Counted from the stretch's first letter, positions 1 to 8,027 are shown. The stretch is 15,811 nt of DNA from Solirubrobacterales bacterium (GCA_003134675.1 PLBZ01000084.1:1-15811); one strand, 5' to 3'. Notes: a model not told the origin generated them from the letters alone. Program-made: numbers and translations.

Positions 1-299
1 TAGTCTTTGATCTTCTCGAGCGACACGCGGCCGACGATGCGGTCGCGAAGATCGACGGCTACATCATCTCCGTGCGCGGCGGCGGCCCGCTGGTGGGCCA
101 GAAGCTGATGGTGCGCATCGACGAGGTCGGCCGCACATCGGCGGTGGCGTCGCTGATGGACGTGGCCGGACGGGACTGGGCCGGCTCCGGGGACGAAAAC
201 GGAGATTCCGACGATGATCTAGAATCGAAGCCTCGGCGTCGTGGCCGCAGAGGCGGGCGGCGCCGTTCCGCTGCCAAGGCAAAGGCAACGCCGGAGTAG
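1..299 (+). CDS. Rne/Rng-family ribonuclease, C-terminal end (partial)
   Basis: The 5' part lies outside the window; the open frame runs from base 3 to a TAG at 297-299. It encodes about 98 residues. A short beta-rich segment (IDGYIISVRGGGPLVGQ, then VRIDEVGRTSAVASLMD) resembles a TRAM-like RNA-binding module. An acidic linker (GDENGDSDDD) and a strongly basic Arg/Lys tail (RRRGRRGGRRR) follow. Acidic then Arg-rich tails are typical of actinobacterial RNase E/G enzymes, which process rRNA and degrade mRNA. The catalytic domain is not visible, so the family call rests mainly on position: in actinobacteria rne/rng lies directly upstream of rplU-rpmA-obgE-proB. It could instead be another TRAM-containing RNA enzyme. 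Confidence 0.6.
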   Translation, partial: VFDLLERHAADDAVAKIDGYIISVRGGGPLVGQKLMVRIDEVGRTSAVASLMDVAGRDWAGSGDENGDSDDDLESKPRRRGRRGGRRRSAAKAKATPE

Positions 300-367
300 C
301 GCTGCGCGCCGGCCGAAGCGGTCCCAGGTGCCCTTCAAGAGAGAGAAATCGAGAACGAGACCGACAC

Positions 368-718
368 ATGTACGCGATCGTGAAGACCGGCGGCAAGCAG
401 TACCGCGTCGAGCGTGGCCAGACGCTGCTCATCGAGCGGCTTGCCGCCGATGAAGGCTCGAGCGTCAGCCTCGAGCCGCTCCTGTATCGCTCGGATGAGA
501 CCGTACTGGACAAGACGGGCCTTGCGAAGGTGAAGGTGACCGCCAAGATCGTCAGTCACGAGCGCGGCGAGAAGTTGCGTGTGTTCAAGTTCAAGCCAAA
601 GCGCGGCTACAAGCGCCGCAATGGCCACCGCCAGGAGCTGACGCGTATCGAGATAACCGACATCGCCCTGGCGGGCAAGGCCGTGGCGAAGAAAGAGAAG
701 ACTGAGAATGGCTCATAA
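368..718 (+). CDS. rplU: 50S ribosomal protein L21
   Basis: A 116-residue protein of normal L21 length, plus a Lys-rich tail. The N-terminus [18 protein letters not shown] is the diagnostic L21 start, and the basic block [16 protein letters not shown] near residues 75-90 is the conserved 23S rRNA-binding loop. L21 sits in the large subunit. The ATG at 368 is preceded only by a purine-rich stretch (about 338-352), not a strong Shine-Dalgarno. The 68-base gap from the upstream ribonuclease stop may carry a promoter, but no clear one is visible. The last 11 bases overlap the start of rpmA, as expected for a coupled rplU-rpmA unit. Confidence 0.97.
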   Translation: MYAIVKTGGKQYRVERGQTLLIERLAADEGSSVSLEPLLYRSDETVLDKTGLAKVKVTAKIVSHERGEKLRVFKFKPKRGYKRRNGHRQELTRIEITDIALAGKAVAKKEKTENGS

Positions 719-959
719 GAAGGGTCTTGGATCCAGCCGTAACGGCCGTGACTCAAACGCCCAGCGGCTCGGTGTCAAGACGTTCGCCGGACAGACGGTG
801 AGCGGCGGGGAGATCATCGTGCGCCAGCGCGGCACGAAATTCAAGCCAGGCGAGGGCGTGGGGATCGGCAAGGACGACACGCTGTATGCGCGCGCCGCGG
901 GAACGGTGCAATTCAGCACCGGCCGTCGCGGACGCGTGGTCAGCGTCCTGGCCGAGTGA
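708..959 (+). CDS. rpmA: 50S ribosomal protein L27
   Basis: An 83-residue protein with the classic L27 N-terminus [20 protein letters not shown], whose basic tail reaches the peptidyl-transferase centre. The mature-type MAHKKG begins directly at the start codon, so there is no N-terminal extension of the Firmicutes kind that needs Prp protease cleavage. The ATG at 708 lies inside the 3' end of rplU, and the AAGAAAGAGAAG run just upstream can act as ribosome-binding sequence. The stop TGA (957-959) overlaps the GTG of the next gene by 4 nt. Confidence 0.97.
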   Translation: MAHKKGLGSSRNGRDSNAQRLGVKTFAGQTVSGGEIIVRQRGTKFKPGEGVGIGKDDTLYARAAGTVQFSTGRRGRVVSVLAE

Positions 960-1330
960 GCCCCCGCGAGGGCGCCCGTGCGCTCGCGATCGGCCGGGCC
1001 GCGTTCGGCGCGGCGCTGTTGATCGCGCCGGAAAAGGTTGCGAAGGGCTGGCTGGGCGAGTACGCCGAGCGCCCAGCGGTCCACGCGTTGGTTCGGTCGA
1101 TCGGTGTCCGGGATGTGGTGCTGGGCATGATCGCGCTGCACACGCTCGATCACCCCGAAATCGGGCCGCGCTGGCAGGCCACCTGTGCAGTCGTGGACAC
1201 GGTCGACCTGTTGGCGACTGGCGCCGCCCGCGCGGATCTGCCCGCCGCCGGCGTTGCCGGCACCGCGCTGGTGGCAGGGGGTGCAGCCGCTGCGGGCTTC
1301 TACTTCTCGCGTGCGCTGAAGCAGAGCTGA
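956..1330 (+). CDS. Small membrane protein, DUF4267-like, in the ribosomal operon
   Basis: A 124-residue hydrophobic protein starting at a GTG that overlaps the rpmA stop (GTGA), so it is probably translated by reinitiation after L27. Residues 8-26 ([19 protein letters not shown]) and 98-117 are likely membrane segments; 50-62 and 74-92 are moderately hydrophobic. The motif [11 protein letters not shown] (47-57) and the N-terminal Arg-Gly pattern recall small actinobacterial DUF4267-type integral membrane proteins. No catalytic residues are recognisable and the function is unknown. Its place between rpmA and obgE is unusual, because these two are normally adjacent. The open frame, coding-type composition and coupling support a real gene. 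Confidence 0.75.
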   Translation: MSPREGARALAIGRAAFGAALLIAPEKVAKGWLGEYAERPAVHALVRSIGVRDVVLGMIALHTLDHPEIGPRWQATCAVVDTVDLLATGAARADLPAAGVAGTALVAGGAAAAGFYFSRALKQS

Positions 1331-1335
1331 GAGAC

Positions 1336-1354
1336 GCCGCCGTTCGCAGGCGGC
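1336..1354 (+). terminator. Hairpin between the membrane-protein gene and obgE
   Basis: GCCGCC (1336-1341) pairs with GGCGGC (1349-1354) around a 7-base loop. It lies in the 52-base gap before obgE and is followed by a short T-containing stretch (CGCTTGTTG) rather than a T run. It could be a weak terminator or attenuator, or chance in GC-rich DNA. Confidence 0.25.
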
Positions 1355-1382
1355 CGCTTGTTGGGACTGTCAGGATGGCCTG

Positions 1383-2759
1383 ATGTTGCACGACCACGCG
1401 AGAATTCATCTGCAGGCGGGCGCCGGCGGGAACGGCTGCACGAGCTTTCGCCGCGAGGCGCACGTTCCGCGTGGCGGTCCCGATGGCGGCGATGGCGGAC
1501 GTGGGGGGGCGGTGATGCTGGTCTGTGACGATGGCCTGCGTGACTTGCAGAGCTTCCGGCGCAAGGCGATCTATCGCGCCGGGCAGGGCGGGCACGGCGA
1601 AGGCTCGCAGCGTCATGGGGCCGATGGAGATACGCTGACGATCAGGGTGCCGCCGGGGACAGAGGCCACTGGCTACGCCGGACCGGCCGGCGCGGAGGGG
1701 GAACTGGAGGGTCGTCGCTGGGAGCTGCTCGCGGCCGGGCAAAGGGCAGTGGTGGCGAGCGGCGGCGCCGGGGGAAAGGGAAACAAGCGCTTTGCGACGG
1801 CCACCAGGCAGGCACCGCGCTTTGCCGAGCGTGGTCTGCCGGGAGAGGAGGGCTGGCTGGAGCTGCGGCTGAAGCTGCTGGCGGACGTCGGTCTGGTTGG
1901 GCTGCCGAACGCGGGTAAGTCCTCGCTGCTTGCAAGGCTGACGCGGGCCGCCCCGAAGGTGGCGAACTATCCGTTCACGACGCTGTCGCCTGTGCTGGGC
2001 GTGCTCGACGACGACGAGCGTCAGCTCGTGGTGGCCGATATCCCCGGGCTGATCGAGGGCGCAAGCGTTGGCGCCGGTCTGGGGCATGACTTCCTGGCGC
2101 ACGTGGAGCGCACGCGCCTGCTTGTGCACGTGCTGGATATCGCGCCTGAGCTGTCAACCGGCGAAGGCGCTGATGCGGTGCTCAACCATGCGACGATCGA
2201 GCGCGAGCTCGCCGCACACGACGAGCGGCTGGCGCGCCTGCCGCGCGTGCTGGCGCTGTCGAAGGCCGATCTGGTCACCGAGGCGCGAGCGGCGGAGGCG
2301 GTGGCGGAGTGGGAACGCCGCCTCGGAGCGGACGTTCCGGTGCTCGTCACCTCGAGTGCCACCGGGGCAGGACTGGGAGAGCTGGCGGGCGAGTTGTTGC
2401 GGGCAGTGACCCCGCGCGATTCATCGGCCAGCACCGGGATGAGGGACGAGGAGCTGTGCGCCCGAACGGGAGAGGGTGCAGATGAGGAGCTGGCCGAGCA
2501 CATGGTGTTCCGCCCCGCGGCGGGGCGGGGCTTCGTTGTCGAGCGGACCGGACCGCGATCGTTTGCGGTGCGGGGCAGGGGAATCGAGCGGCTGCTGCAG
2601 CGGTATGACATCGAGAACGAGGACGCGATGGCCTATTTGGTGCAGCGGCTGCGGAGGATCGGCGTAGTGGGAGCATTGGAGGCGGAGGGCTTTCAGCCAG
2701 GCGACGAGCTCGAGGTTGGCGGGGTGACGTTCGAGCTCGATCCGGACGCTCCGGCATAA
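1383..2759 (+). CDS. obgE: Obg-family GTPase (CgtA/ObgE)
   Basis: A 458-residue essential GTPase of 50S assembly and stress control. The glycine-rich Obg fold spans about 1-165 (HLQAGAGGNGCTSFRRE, GGPDGGDGGRGG). The GTPase domain has G1 GLPNAGKSS (173-181), switch region NYPFTT (195-200), G3 DIPG (219-222), G4 SKAD (293-296) and G5 SSATG (324-328). The C-terminal OCT domain is about 372-452 (HMVFRPA..., YDIENEDAMAYL, GDELEVGGVTFEL). The G4 motif starts with Ser where the consensus is Asn (NKxD). The ATG at 1383 has AGGA at 1372-1375 at good spacing. A Gly/Glu-rich linker (about 342-370) separates GTPase and OCT domains. proB follows after 11 bases. Confidence 0.97.
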   Translation: MLHDHARIHLQAGAGGNGCTSFRREAHVPRGGPDGGDGGRGGAVMLVCDDGLRDLQSFRRKAIYRAGQGGHGEGSQRHGADGDTLTIRVPPGTEATGYAGPAGAEGELEGRRWELLAAGQRAVVASGGAGGKGNKRFATATRQAPRFAERGLPGEEGWLELRLKLLADVGLVGLPNAGKSSLLARLTRAAPKVANYPFTTLSPVLGVLDDDERQLVVADIPGLIEGASVGAGLGHDFLAHVERTRLLVHVLDIAPELSTGEGADAVLNHATIERELAAHDERLARLPRVLALSKADLVTEARAAEAVAEWERRLGADVPVLVTSSATGAGLGELAGELLRAVTPRDSSASTGMRDEELCARTGEGADEELAEHMVFRPAAGRGFVVERTGPRSFAVRGRGIERLLQRYDIENEDAMAYLVQRLRRIGVVGALEAEGFQPGDELEVGGVTFELDPDAPA

Positions 2760-2770
2760 GCTCTAAGGCG

Positions 2771-3883
2771 ATGAGACGAGTTGTGATCAAGCTGGGATCG
2801 AGCATCGTCGCCGAGGAAACCGGCGAGTTGCGAGGGGCGATGCTCGCGCGCATCTGCGACGCGGTCGCCGACCTGCACCGCGGGGGGGATGAGGTGGTGA
2901 TGGTTTCCAGCGGCGCGATCGCCCGGGGGATGCGTGTGATGGGCCTGTCCTCGCGCCCGGCGGCAATCGACGAGCTGCAGGCCGCGAGCGCGGTCGGGCA
3001 GGGCAAGCTGTACCGCGTGTACGACGAGCTGCTGCGCGAACGCGATCTGACCAGCGCCCAGGTGCTGTTGACGATCGGCGATTTGAGCGCTCGCACGCAC
3101 TACCTGAACGCGCGCCAGACCTTTGGCAAGCTGCTGGACTGGCGTGTGGTGGCGGTGGCGAACGAGAACGATACGACGGCGACTGACGAGATCTCCTTTG
3201 GCGACAACGACTTCCTGGCGGCCCAGGTGGCGATGCTCGTGTCCGCCGACCTGCTGGTGCTGCTGACCGACATCGACGGTCTTTACAGCGCCGATCCGCG
3301 GCTGGATGAGAGCGCCACGCTGGTGGAGGAGGTTGGCGACTTCGAGGCTTTGGAGGAGCTTGAGATCGGCCACAGCACGTCGCCGCTGGGTTCGGGAGGG
3401 ATGCGCTCGAAGGTGGTTGCCGCCGACATGGCGACCGCGGCGGGCATCACCACGGTGATCTGCAATGGGTTGCGCGCCGGTGCGCTCGAGGCGGTGCTCA
3501 GAGGGGATCGCGAGGGGACTGTGTTCACGCCGCGCAAGACTCCTCACAGCTCGTTCAAGCTGTGGCTGAAGTATGCGAAGCCCTCACAGGGCACGCTCGT
3601 GATCGACCAGGGCGCCGCGCGTGCGCTGCGCGAGGACTCAAGCAGCCTGCTGCCAGTCGGCATCGTGGAGGTTGGGGGAGAGTTCGACGCGGGCGACGCG
3701 GTCGACATCGCGGTTCGCCTCGACGGGGAGAATTCGCCGGGGAGCCATATCGCGAAGGGCATCTGCAACTACTCCACATCCGAGTTGCGCCGGGTGATGG
3801 GGATGAAGTCCGATGCGGTGCGCGAGATTTTGCCCCATGCCACAGACGAGGCCGTGCATCGCGACTATCTCGTGGTCGGCTGA
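2771..3883 (+). CDS. proB: Glutamate 5-kinase
   Basis: A 370-residue enzyme that phosphorylates L-glutamate with ATP, the first step of proline biosynthesis in the cytoplasm. The amino-acid kinase domain (1-255) shows KLGSS (7-11), SSGAIARGM (46-54), the glutamate-binding NENDTTATDEISFGDND (131-147) and LLTDIDGLYSADPR (164-177), plus GSGGMRSKVVAA (207-218). A PUA domain follows (about 275-360: GTLVIDQGAARAL, VGIVEVGGEFDAGD, KGICNYSTSELRRVMG), giving the usual two-domain length. It starts 11 bases after obgE and is followed 18 bases later by proA, whose product uses the glutamyl phosphate. Feedback inhibition by proline is usual for the family; nothing regulatory is visible here. Confidence 0.97.
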   Translation: MRRVVIKLGSSIVAEETGELRGAMLARICDAVADLHRGGDEVVMVSSGAIARGMRVMGLSSRPAAIDELQAASAVGQGKLYRVYDELLRERDLTSAQVLLTIGDLSARTHYLNARQTFGKLLDWRVVAVANENDTTATDEISFGDNDFLAAQVAMLVSADLLVLLTDIDGLYSADPRLDESATLVEEVGDFEALEELEIGHSTSPLGSGGMRSKVVAADMATAAGITTVICNGLRAGALEAVLRGDREGTVFTPRKTPHSSFKLWLKYAKPSQGTLVIDQGAARALREDSSSLLPVGIVEVGGEFDAGDAVDIAVRLDGENSPGSHIAKGICNYSTSELRRVMGMKSDAVREILPHATDEAVHRDYLVVG

Positions 3884-3901
3884 GCACCTACCCTTAGAGC
3901 C

Positions 3902-5173
3902 ATGGCCACTGTCATCTCGCCCGTCGCGGATATCTGTTTTTCAGCCAAGCGCGCAGCGAAAGCGCTGGCGCGCGTGGACACCGAGACAAAGAACGCGGCC
4001 CTGGAGGAGATCGCGGTGGCACTGGGAGAGCGCGCGGAGGAGATCCTCGAGGCGAACGCGCTCGACATGCAAGCAGGACGGGAGGCGAACCTGGGGGACG
4101 CGCTGCTCGACAGGCTCCTGCTGGATGAGGCGCGGATTGCTCAGATTGCGCGGGCGGTGCGGCAGATCGTGGCGCTTGGAGACCCGGTGGGGGAGGTGAT
4201 CGACGGGCATCGCCTCCCGAATGGCTTGGATGTGCGCAAGGTAAGGGTGCCGCTCGGGGTGGTGGCGGTCGTGTATGAGGCGAGGCCGAATGTGACGATC
4301 GACGCCGCCGCGCTGTGCTTGAAGTCGGGGAACGCGATCGTTTTGCGGGGCTCCTCTTCGGCACTTCACTCAAATGAGGCGCTCGCACGGATCGCTTCCG
4401 AGGCCGCGGTCGCAGGGGGTTTGCCGCAGGGATGTGTGAGCCTGGTGGCAGGCGGTGGGCGCGAGGAGCTGGCTGAGCTTGCGACACAGAAGGGGGCGGT
4501 GGATCTGATCATCCCGCGCGGGGGCGAGGGGCTCAAGGCGGCGCTTGAGGAGGTGGCGACCGTGCCCGTGATCTACGCGGCCTCAGGCAACTGCCACGTT
4601 TACGTCGATGCCTCCGCGGATGAAGAAACTGCCGAGCGGATCGTGTTGAACGCGAAGATGCAGCGCCCGGGCGTGTGCAATGCCGCCGAGACGCTGCTCG
4701 TGCACAAGGACATCGCTGCGGAGTTCGTGCCCCGCATCGTGCAAGCGCTCCTCGATGCCGGGGTGGAGGTGCGCGGAGACGAGCACACACAGACGTTGGC
4801 GGAAGAGTCCCGTGGGAGGATCGAGGCGGCCACCGAGGAGGACTGGGGCACGGAGTATCTGGCGATGACGCTCGCTGTGAAGGTGGTCTCCTCGGTCGAG
4901 GAGGCGATCGCGCACATCGGCCGCTACGGCAGCGGACATTCCGAGGCGATCGTGACCCGCGAGACAACCAGCGCCCGCGCGTTTCAGCTCGGCGTGGATG
5001 CGGCCTGTGTGTATGTGAACGCCTCGACCAGGTTCACCGATGGGGGCGAGTTCGGGATGGGGGCGGAGATTGGCAACTCGACCCAGAAGCTTCACGTGCG
5101 CGGGCCGATCGGGCTGCGCGAGCTGTGCACGTTCAAGTACCTCGTCGAAGGTGACGGACACGTTCGCGCTTGA
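3902..5173 (+). CDS. proA: Gamma-glutamyl phosphate reductase
   Basis: A 423-residue member of the aldehyde dehydrogenase superfamily. It reduces gamma-glutamyl phosphate with NADPH to glutamate semialdehyde, the second proline step. Visible signatures are VPLGVVAVVYEARPNVT (116-132), LRGSSSALHSN (148-158), IPRGGEGL (204-211), the active-site segment QRPGVCNAAETLL with catalytic Cys259, and the conserved C-terminus FGMGAEIGNSTQKLHVRGPI. Length and all key motifs are normal. It is directly downstream of proB. Its final 3' bases carry the GAGGAG ribosome-binding site of nadD. Confidence 0.98.
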   Translation: MATVISPVADICFSAKRAAKALARVDTETKNAALEEIAVALGERAEEILEANALDMQAGREANLGDALLDRLLLDEARIAQIARAVRQIVALGDPVGEVIDGHRLPNGLDVRKVRVPLGVVAVVYEARPNVTIDAAALCLKSGNAIVLRGSSSALHSNEALARIASEAAVAGGLPQGCVSLVAGGGREELAELATQKGAVDLIIPRGGEGLKAALEEVATVPVIYAASGNCHVYVDASADEETAERIVLNAKMQRPGVCNAAETLLVHKDIAAEFVPRIVQALLDAGVEVRGDEHTQTLAEESRGRIEAATEEDWGTEYLAMTLAVKVVSSVEEAIAHIGRYGSGHSEAIVTRETTSARAFQLGVDAACVYVNASTRFTDGGEFGMGAEIGNSTQKLHVRGPIGLRELCTFKYLVEGDGHVRA

Positions 5174-5177
5174 GGAG
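5172..5177 (+). promoter_or_regulatory. Ribosome-binding site fixing the nadD start
   Basis: GAGGAG lies 6 bases before the GTG at 5184 and overlaps the proA stop codon. It favours GTG 5184 over the in-frame GTG at 5151 and the more upstream starts, which would add a non-conserved N-terminus. Confidence 0.65.
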
Positions 5178-5183
5178 CCGGCG

Positions 5184-5840
5184 GTGCTCGGCATCCTCGG
5201 TGGGACGTTCAACCCTCCTCACCGCGGACACCTGGCACTCGCCCGCCATGCCAAGGCCGAGCTGGGTCTGGAGCGTGTGCTGCTGATGCCCGCCGGCCGC
5301 TCTCCGCACAAGCTCTCAGAGGTTGACCCTGGACCGTCGGATCGCCTGGAGATGTGCCGCCTGGCGGTGGCAGGCGTCGATGCAGTCGCCGTGTGCGCCC
5401 TGGAGATCGAGCGTGGCGGGCCGTCCTATACCGTGGATACCTTGAGAGCGATCCATGAGAGCCATCCGGAGGCTGGGCTGACGTTCATCGTGGGAGCGGA
5501 TATGGCGCGCACGCTGCCCGGGTGGCATGAACCGGAAGCGCTGCTGGAGCTCGCGAGTCTGGCGGTGGCCGAGCGCCAGGATGCCGGACGCGAGGATGTG
5601 CTGCGGGCGTTGGCCCCGTTGAGGAAAGACCTCGACGGCGATGTGCCCGATGGGCGAGCGGCCGATGTGGCCTTCTTGAAGATGCCGCTGGTCGAGATCT
5701 CCTCTTCGATGGTGCGCGAGCGCGTGGCTGAGGGCAGGCCGGTGGGGAATCTCCTCGAGCCGGCGGTCGCGGCTTACATCGCTGAGCACGGTTTGTACGG
5801 TGCGACGGTGGCCAACGAGGCGAAGGCGGGAGCATCGTGA
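5184..5840 (+). CDS. nadD: Nicotinate-nucleotide adenylyltransferase
   Basis: A 218-residue enzyme making nicotinic acid adenine dinucleotide from NaMN and ATP in NAD biosynthesis. From GTG 5184 the protein begins MLGILGGTFNPPHRGH, the nucleotidyltransferase signature (GGTFNPPHRGH, residues 6-16). PHKL (41-44), SYTVDTL (81-87), FIVGADM (101-107) and the C-terminal ISSSMVRERV (172-181) are further NadD hallmarks. The chosen start has a GAGGAG Shine-Dalgarno and gives a typical length. The frame is open further upstream, but that part is read out of frame over proA. The stop overlaps rsfS by 4 nt (GTGA). Confidence 0.96.
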   Translation: MLGILGGTFNPPHRGHLALARHAKAELGLERVLLMPAGRSPHKLSEVDPGPSDRLEMCRLAVAGVDAVAVCALEIERGGPSYTVDTLRAIHESHPEAGLTFIVGADMARTLPGWHEPEALLELASLAVAERQDAGREDVLRALAPLRKDLDGDVPDGRAADVAFLKMPLVEISSSMVRERVAEGRPVGNLLEPAVAAYIAEHGLYGATVANEAKAGAS

Positions 5841-6196
5841 AGCCCGAGGAGTTGGTTGGCGAGATCGTGCGCTACGCCGCGGATAAGAAGGCCGGAGAGG
5901 TCGTGGAGCTCGATCTGCGCGGCGTGCTCGGCTACACCGACTACTTCGTGATCTGCTCGGGCAACACCGATCGCCAGACGAAGGCGATCCACGATGGCAT
6001 CTTAGAGGGCTGCAAGCGCGAGCATGAAACGCTGCCCCGCCGGGTCGAGGGCCTGAGCAAGAGGGACTGGATCCTGATGGACTATCTCGATGTCGTCGTC
6101 CACATCTTTACACCCGAAACACGCGCCTTCTATCGGCTCGAGCAGCTCTGGGGAGAGGCGCCGGCGCGGGTCGCGGGCGCGCCTGTGACGGGTTGA
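5837..6196 (+). CDS. rsfS: Ribosomal silencing factor RsfS
   Basis: A 119-residue RsfS (Iojap) protein. The family binds ribosomal protein L14 and blocks subunit joining in starved cells. Conserved segments are ADKKAGEVVELDLRGV (15-30), YTDYFVICSGNTDRQTKAI (33-51) and WILMDYLDVVVHIFTPETR (78-96), ending YRLEQLWGEAP. It starts at a GTG overlapping the nadD stop, with GGGAG just upstream, and follows nadD as in most actinobacteria. Its own TGA overlaps a TTG start for the next gene. Confidence 0.96.
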   Translation: MKPEELVGEIVRYAADKKAGEVVELDLRGVLGYTDYFVICSGNTDRQTKAIHDGILEGCKREHETLPRRVEGLSKRDWILMDYLDVVVHIFTPETRAFYRLEQLWGEAPARVAGAPVTG

Positions 6197-7371
6197 GCGC
6201 CACCGTTTCCAGCCACGTCCCGCGCCTGACGGCGGTCATGCGCGAAGGCGAGCGGGTGACGCCACTGGAGCTGTTCTTTGACCTGGTGTTCGTGCTCGCG
6301 CTGACGCAGTGCACGACGCTGATGGCCGCGACGCCGACATGGGAGGGTCTGCTGAAGGGGCTGCTGGTGCTCGGCATGCTGTGGTGGTCGTGGTGCGGGT
6401 ACGCGTGGCTGACGAGCGTCATCGACCCGGAGGAGGGGACGGTGCGGCTGGCGATGTTCGCGGCGATGGCCGCGTTCCTGGTCTGTGCGCTGTGCGTGCC
6501 GGGGGCGTTCGGCTCGGAGGCGCTGCTGTTCGCCTCTGCCTACGCGGCGGTGCGGACGGCGCACATCGTGCTGTTCATGCTCGCCAGCCGCGAGGACGCG
6601 GCGCTGCGCCACTCGGTGATCGGGCTGGCCGGAAGCACGGCGATCGGCGCCGGCCTGCTGTTCGTCGCGGCCGCGACATCCGGCGGGGTGCAGCTCGGCC
6701 TGTGGGGGCTCGCGCTGCTGCTCGACATGGGCGGCCCTTTCCTGTTCGGCCAGGATGGCTGGAAGCTCGTGCCTGGGCACTTCGCCGAGCGACATGGGGC
6801 GATCGTGATCATCGCGCTGGGCGAGTCGCTCGTGGCGATCGGCGTCGGCGCGAAAGCGGTGATCGGCGTGGGCATCGTCGCGGCCGCGGTGCTTGGAGTC
6901 GTGGTCGCGGCCGCGCTGTGGTGGGTGTACTTCGACGTCACCGCGATCGTCGCCGAGCGGCGCCTGGCGAAAGCGGCCGAGGGGCGTGAGCGCAACGAGA
7001 TCGCGCGCGACTCCTACTCCTATCTGCACTTCCCGATGGTCGCCGGCATCGCGCTGATCGCGGTTGGGATGAAGCGGACGATCGGCCATGTGGAGGATCC
7101 GCTGAAGCTGGTTCCCGCGGCCGCGTTGTTGGGGGGCGCTGCGACATACCTGCTCGCTCACGTGGCGTTTCGGCTGCGGAACATGCATACGCTGAGCAGA
7201 CGTCGCTTGGTCTGTGCGGTCGTGCTGCTCGCGCTGCTGCCCGCCGGCGCGGCGCTGCCGGCGATAGCCACCCTGGGGATCCTCGCGACGCTGCTCACTA
7301 CGTTGATCGCGTATGAGGCCCTGCGCTATGCCGAGGCACGCGACCACGTCCGCCACCAACCGGCTGAGTAG
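6193..7371 (+). CDS. LtrA-family (low temperature requirement A) membrane protein
   Basis: A polytopic membrane protein with the LtrA-family signatures TPLELFFDLVFVLALTQ (23-39), HFAERHGAIVIIALGESLVA (196-215) and YLHFPMVAGI (277-286), and many hydrophobic segments spread over 392 residues. The family was named from a Listeria cold-growth mutant; its biochemical role is not established. Two starts are possible. TTG 6193 overlaps the rsfS stop (TTGA) and gives the usual short leader before LELFFD. ATG 6238, 45 bases further on, leaves only 9 residues before LELFFD. I chose TTG because of the overlap, with moderate certainty. The gene ends the plus-strand block and converges on the next gene. 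Confidence 0.88.
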   Translation: MSATVSSHVPRLTAVMREGERVTPLELFFDLVFVLALTQCTTLMAATPTWEGLLKGLLVLGMLWWSWCGYAWLTSVIDPEEGTVRLAMFAAMAAFLVCALCVPGAFGSEALLFASAYAAVRTAHIVLFMLASREDAALRHSVIGLAGSTAIGAGLLFVAAATSGGVQLGLWGLALLLDMGGPFLFGQDGWKLVPGHFAERHGAIVIIALGESLVAIGVGAKAVIGVGIVAAAVLGVVVAAALWWVYFDVTAIVAERRLAKAAEGRERNEIARDSYSYLHFPMVAGIALIAVGMKRTIGHVEDPLKLVPAAALLGGAATYLLAHVAFRLRNMHTLSRRRLVCAVVLLALLPAGAALPAIATLGILATLLTTLIAYEALRYAEARDHVRHQPAE

Positions 7372-7373
7372 CG

Positions 7374-7390
7374 AGCGCGGCTTTCGCGCT
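7374..7390. terminator. Hairpin between convergent genes
   Basis: AGCGCG (7374-7379) and CGCGCT (7385-7390) form a 6-bp stem with a 5-base loop. It fills the 23-base gap between the ltrA-like stop and the stop of the opposing gene. No T run follows on either side, so bidirectional termination is plausible but unproven. Confidence 0.35.
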
Positions 7391-7394
7391 GTGA

Positions 7395-7919
7395 TCAGTG
7401 GTGCTTCTTGTGCTTCTGCTTGGGCGCCTTGAACTGCACGTCGCGGGCAAGGAAGAAGAACTGACCGTGGGGGATGGTCTCGGTGGCAAACACGAGGGCT
7501 GACATCGTGTGAAAACGCCGCAATAGCTTCACACCGTTCGAGTTGAGCTTGACCTGGATCGTCGCTGAGGCGCCACCGGCCAGGGAGAATGGCGCCTGGG
7601 CGACCCTGACAGCCACTTCGTGGCGCTTTGGCCTGTGTTTAGCTGTGCTGACGCTGGCGATCTTCTTGCCATGAAGGGTCTCGGTGGTGCTGACGACGAT
7701 CGCCCCCGAGCAGGTCTGCGCGGTTGAGCCCGTGCAGCTCAGCTTCACCATCAGGCCCGTGGAGCTGACGGTGAGGCCCCCGAAGTGAGGCAGGCCAAAC
7801 CCCGGAGTAGATCCTTCGGTCGCGGCACTTGCGGAGCTCGTGCCCCAGATTGAGCAGAGGAGCATCGATGCGATCAGGGCAAGGAGTGCAGAGCGAGGCG
7901 TGGCAGAGGCTGAGCTCAC
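7395..7919 (-). CDS. Exported protein of unknown function, beta-sandwich-like
   Basis: About 174 residues from GTG 7919; an in-frame TTG at 7928 is the alternative. GTG is preferred because AGGA lies about 9 bases before it. The N-terminus is a signal peptide: Arg at 9, hydrophobic core LLALIASMLLCSIWG, likely cleavage after SSASA near residue 32. The mature part has two nearby cysteines (62 and 70; KLSCTGSTAQTCSGAIV) and alternating polar/hydrophobic strands. The tail is very basic (KAPKQKHKKHH). Secreted Thermoleophilia proteins often carry such a Cys...Cys-Gly strand module, but no function is known to me. It is convergent with the LtrA-family gene and divergent from the ABM-like gene. Confidence 0.7.
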   Translation of the reverse strand: MSSASATPRSALLALIASMLLCSIWGTSSASAATEGSTPGFGLPHFGGLTVSSTGLMVKLSCTGSTAQTCSGAIVVSTTETLHGKKIASVSTAKHRPKRHEVAVRVAQAPFSLAGGASATIQVKLNSNGVKLLRRFHTMSALVFATETIPHGQFFFLARDVQFKAPKQKHKKHH

Positions 7920-8011
7920 AACCGTCAATCCTACAAGCCCTGGGCGGCCGTCTCACCTACTCGGCGACGATCCAGCGGTGTTGGGACGCCATATACTCGC
8001 TTGACATATCC

Positions 8012-8020
8012 GAGGAGAGG
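8012..8020 (+). promoter_or_regulatory. Ribosome-binding site fixing the ABM-like gene start
   Basis: GAGGAGAGG lies 7 bases before ATG 8028. It argues for that ATG over an in-frame TTG at 8001, which would place this sequence inside the coding region. A TATACT box at 7992-7997 could be a -10 element, but no matching -35 is visible. Confidence 0.65.
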
Positions 8021-8027
8021 AACCGCA

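Noticed and set aside
753..2129. Long minus-strand open frame (458 codons) opposite rpmA-obgE
   Set aside because: It lies antisense to certain genes, is rich in Arg/His/Gln/Pro with no recognisable motif, and is a by-product of high-GC codon bias.
6130..7359. Long minus-strand open frame (409 codons) opposite the LtrA-family gene
   Set aside because: It mirrors the hydrophobic membrane gene and consists of repetitive Gln/Arg/His-rich sequence without domains.
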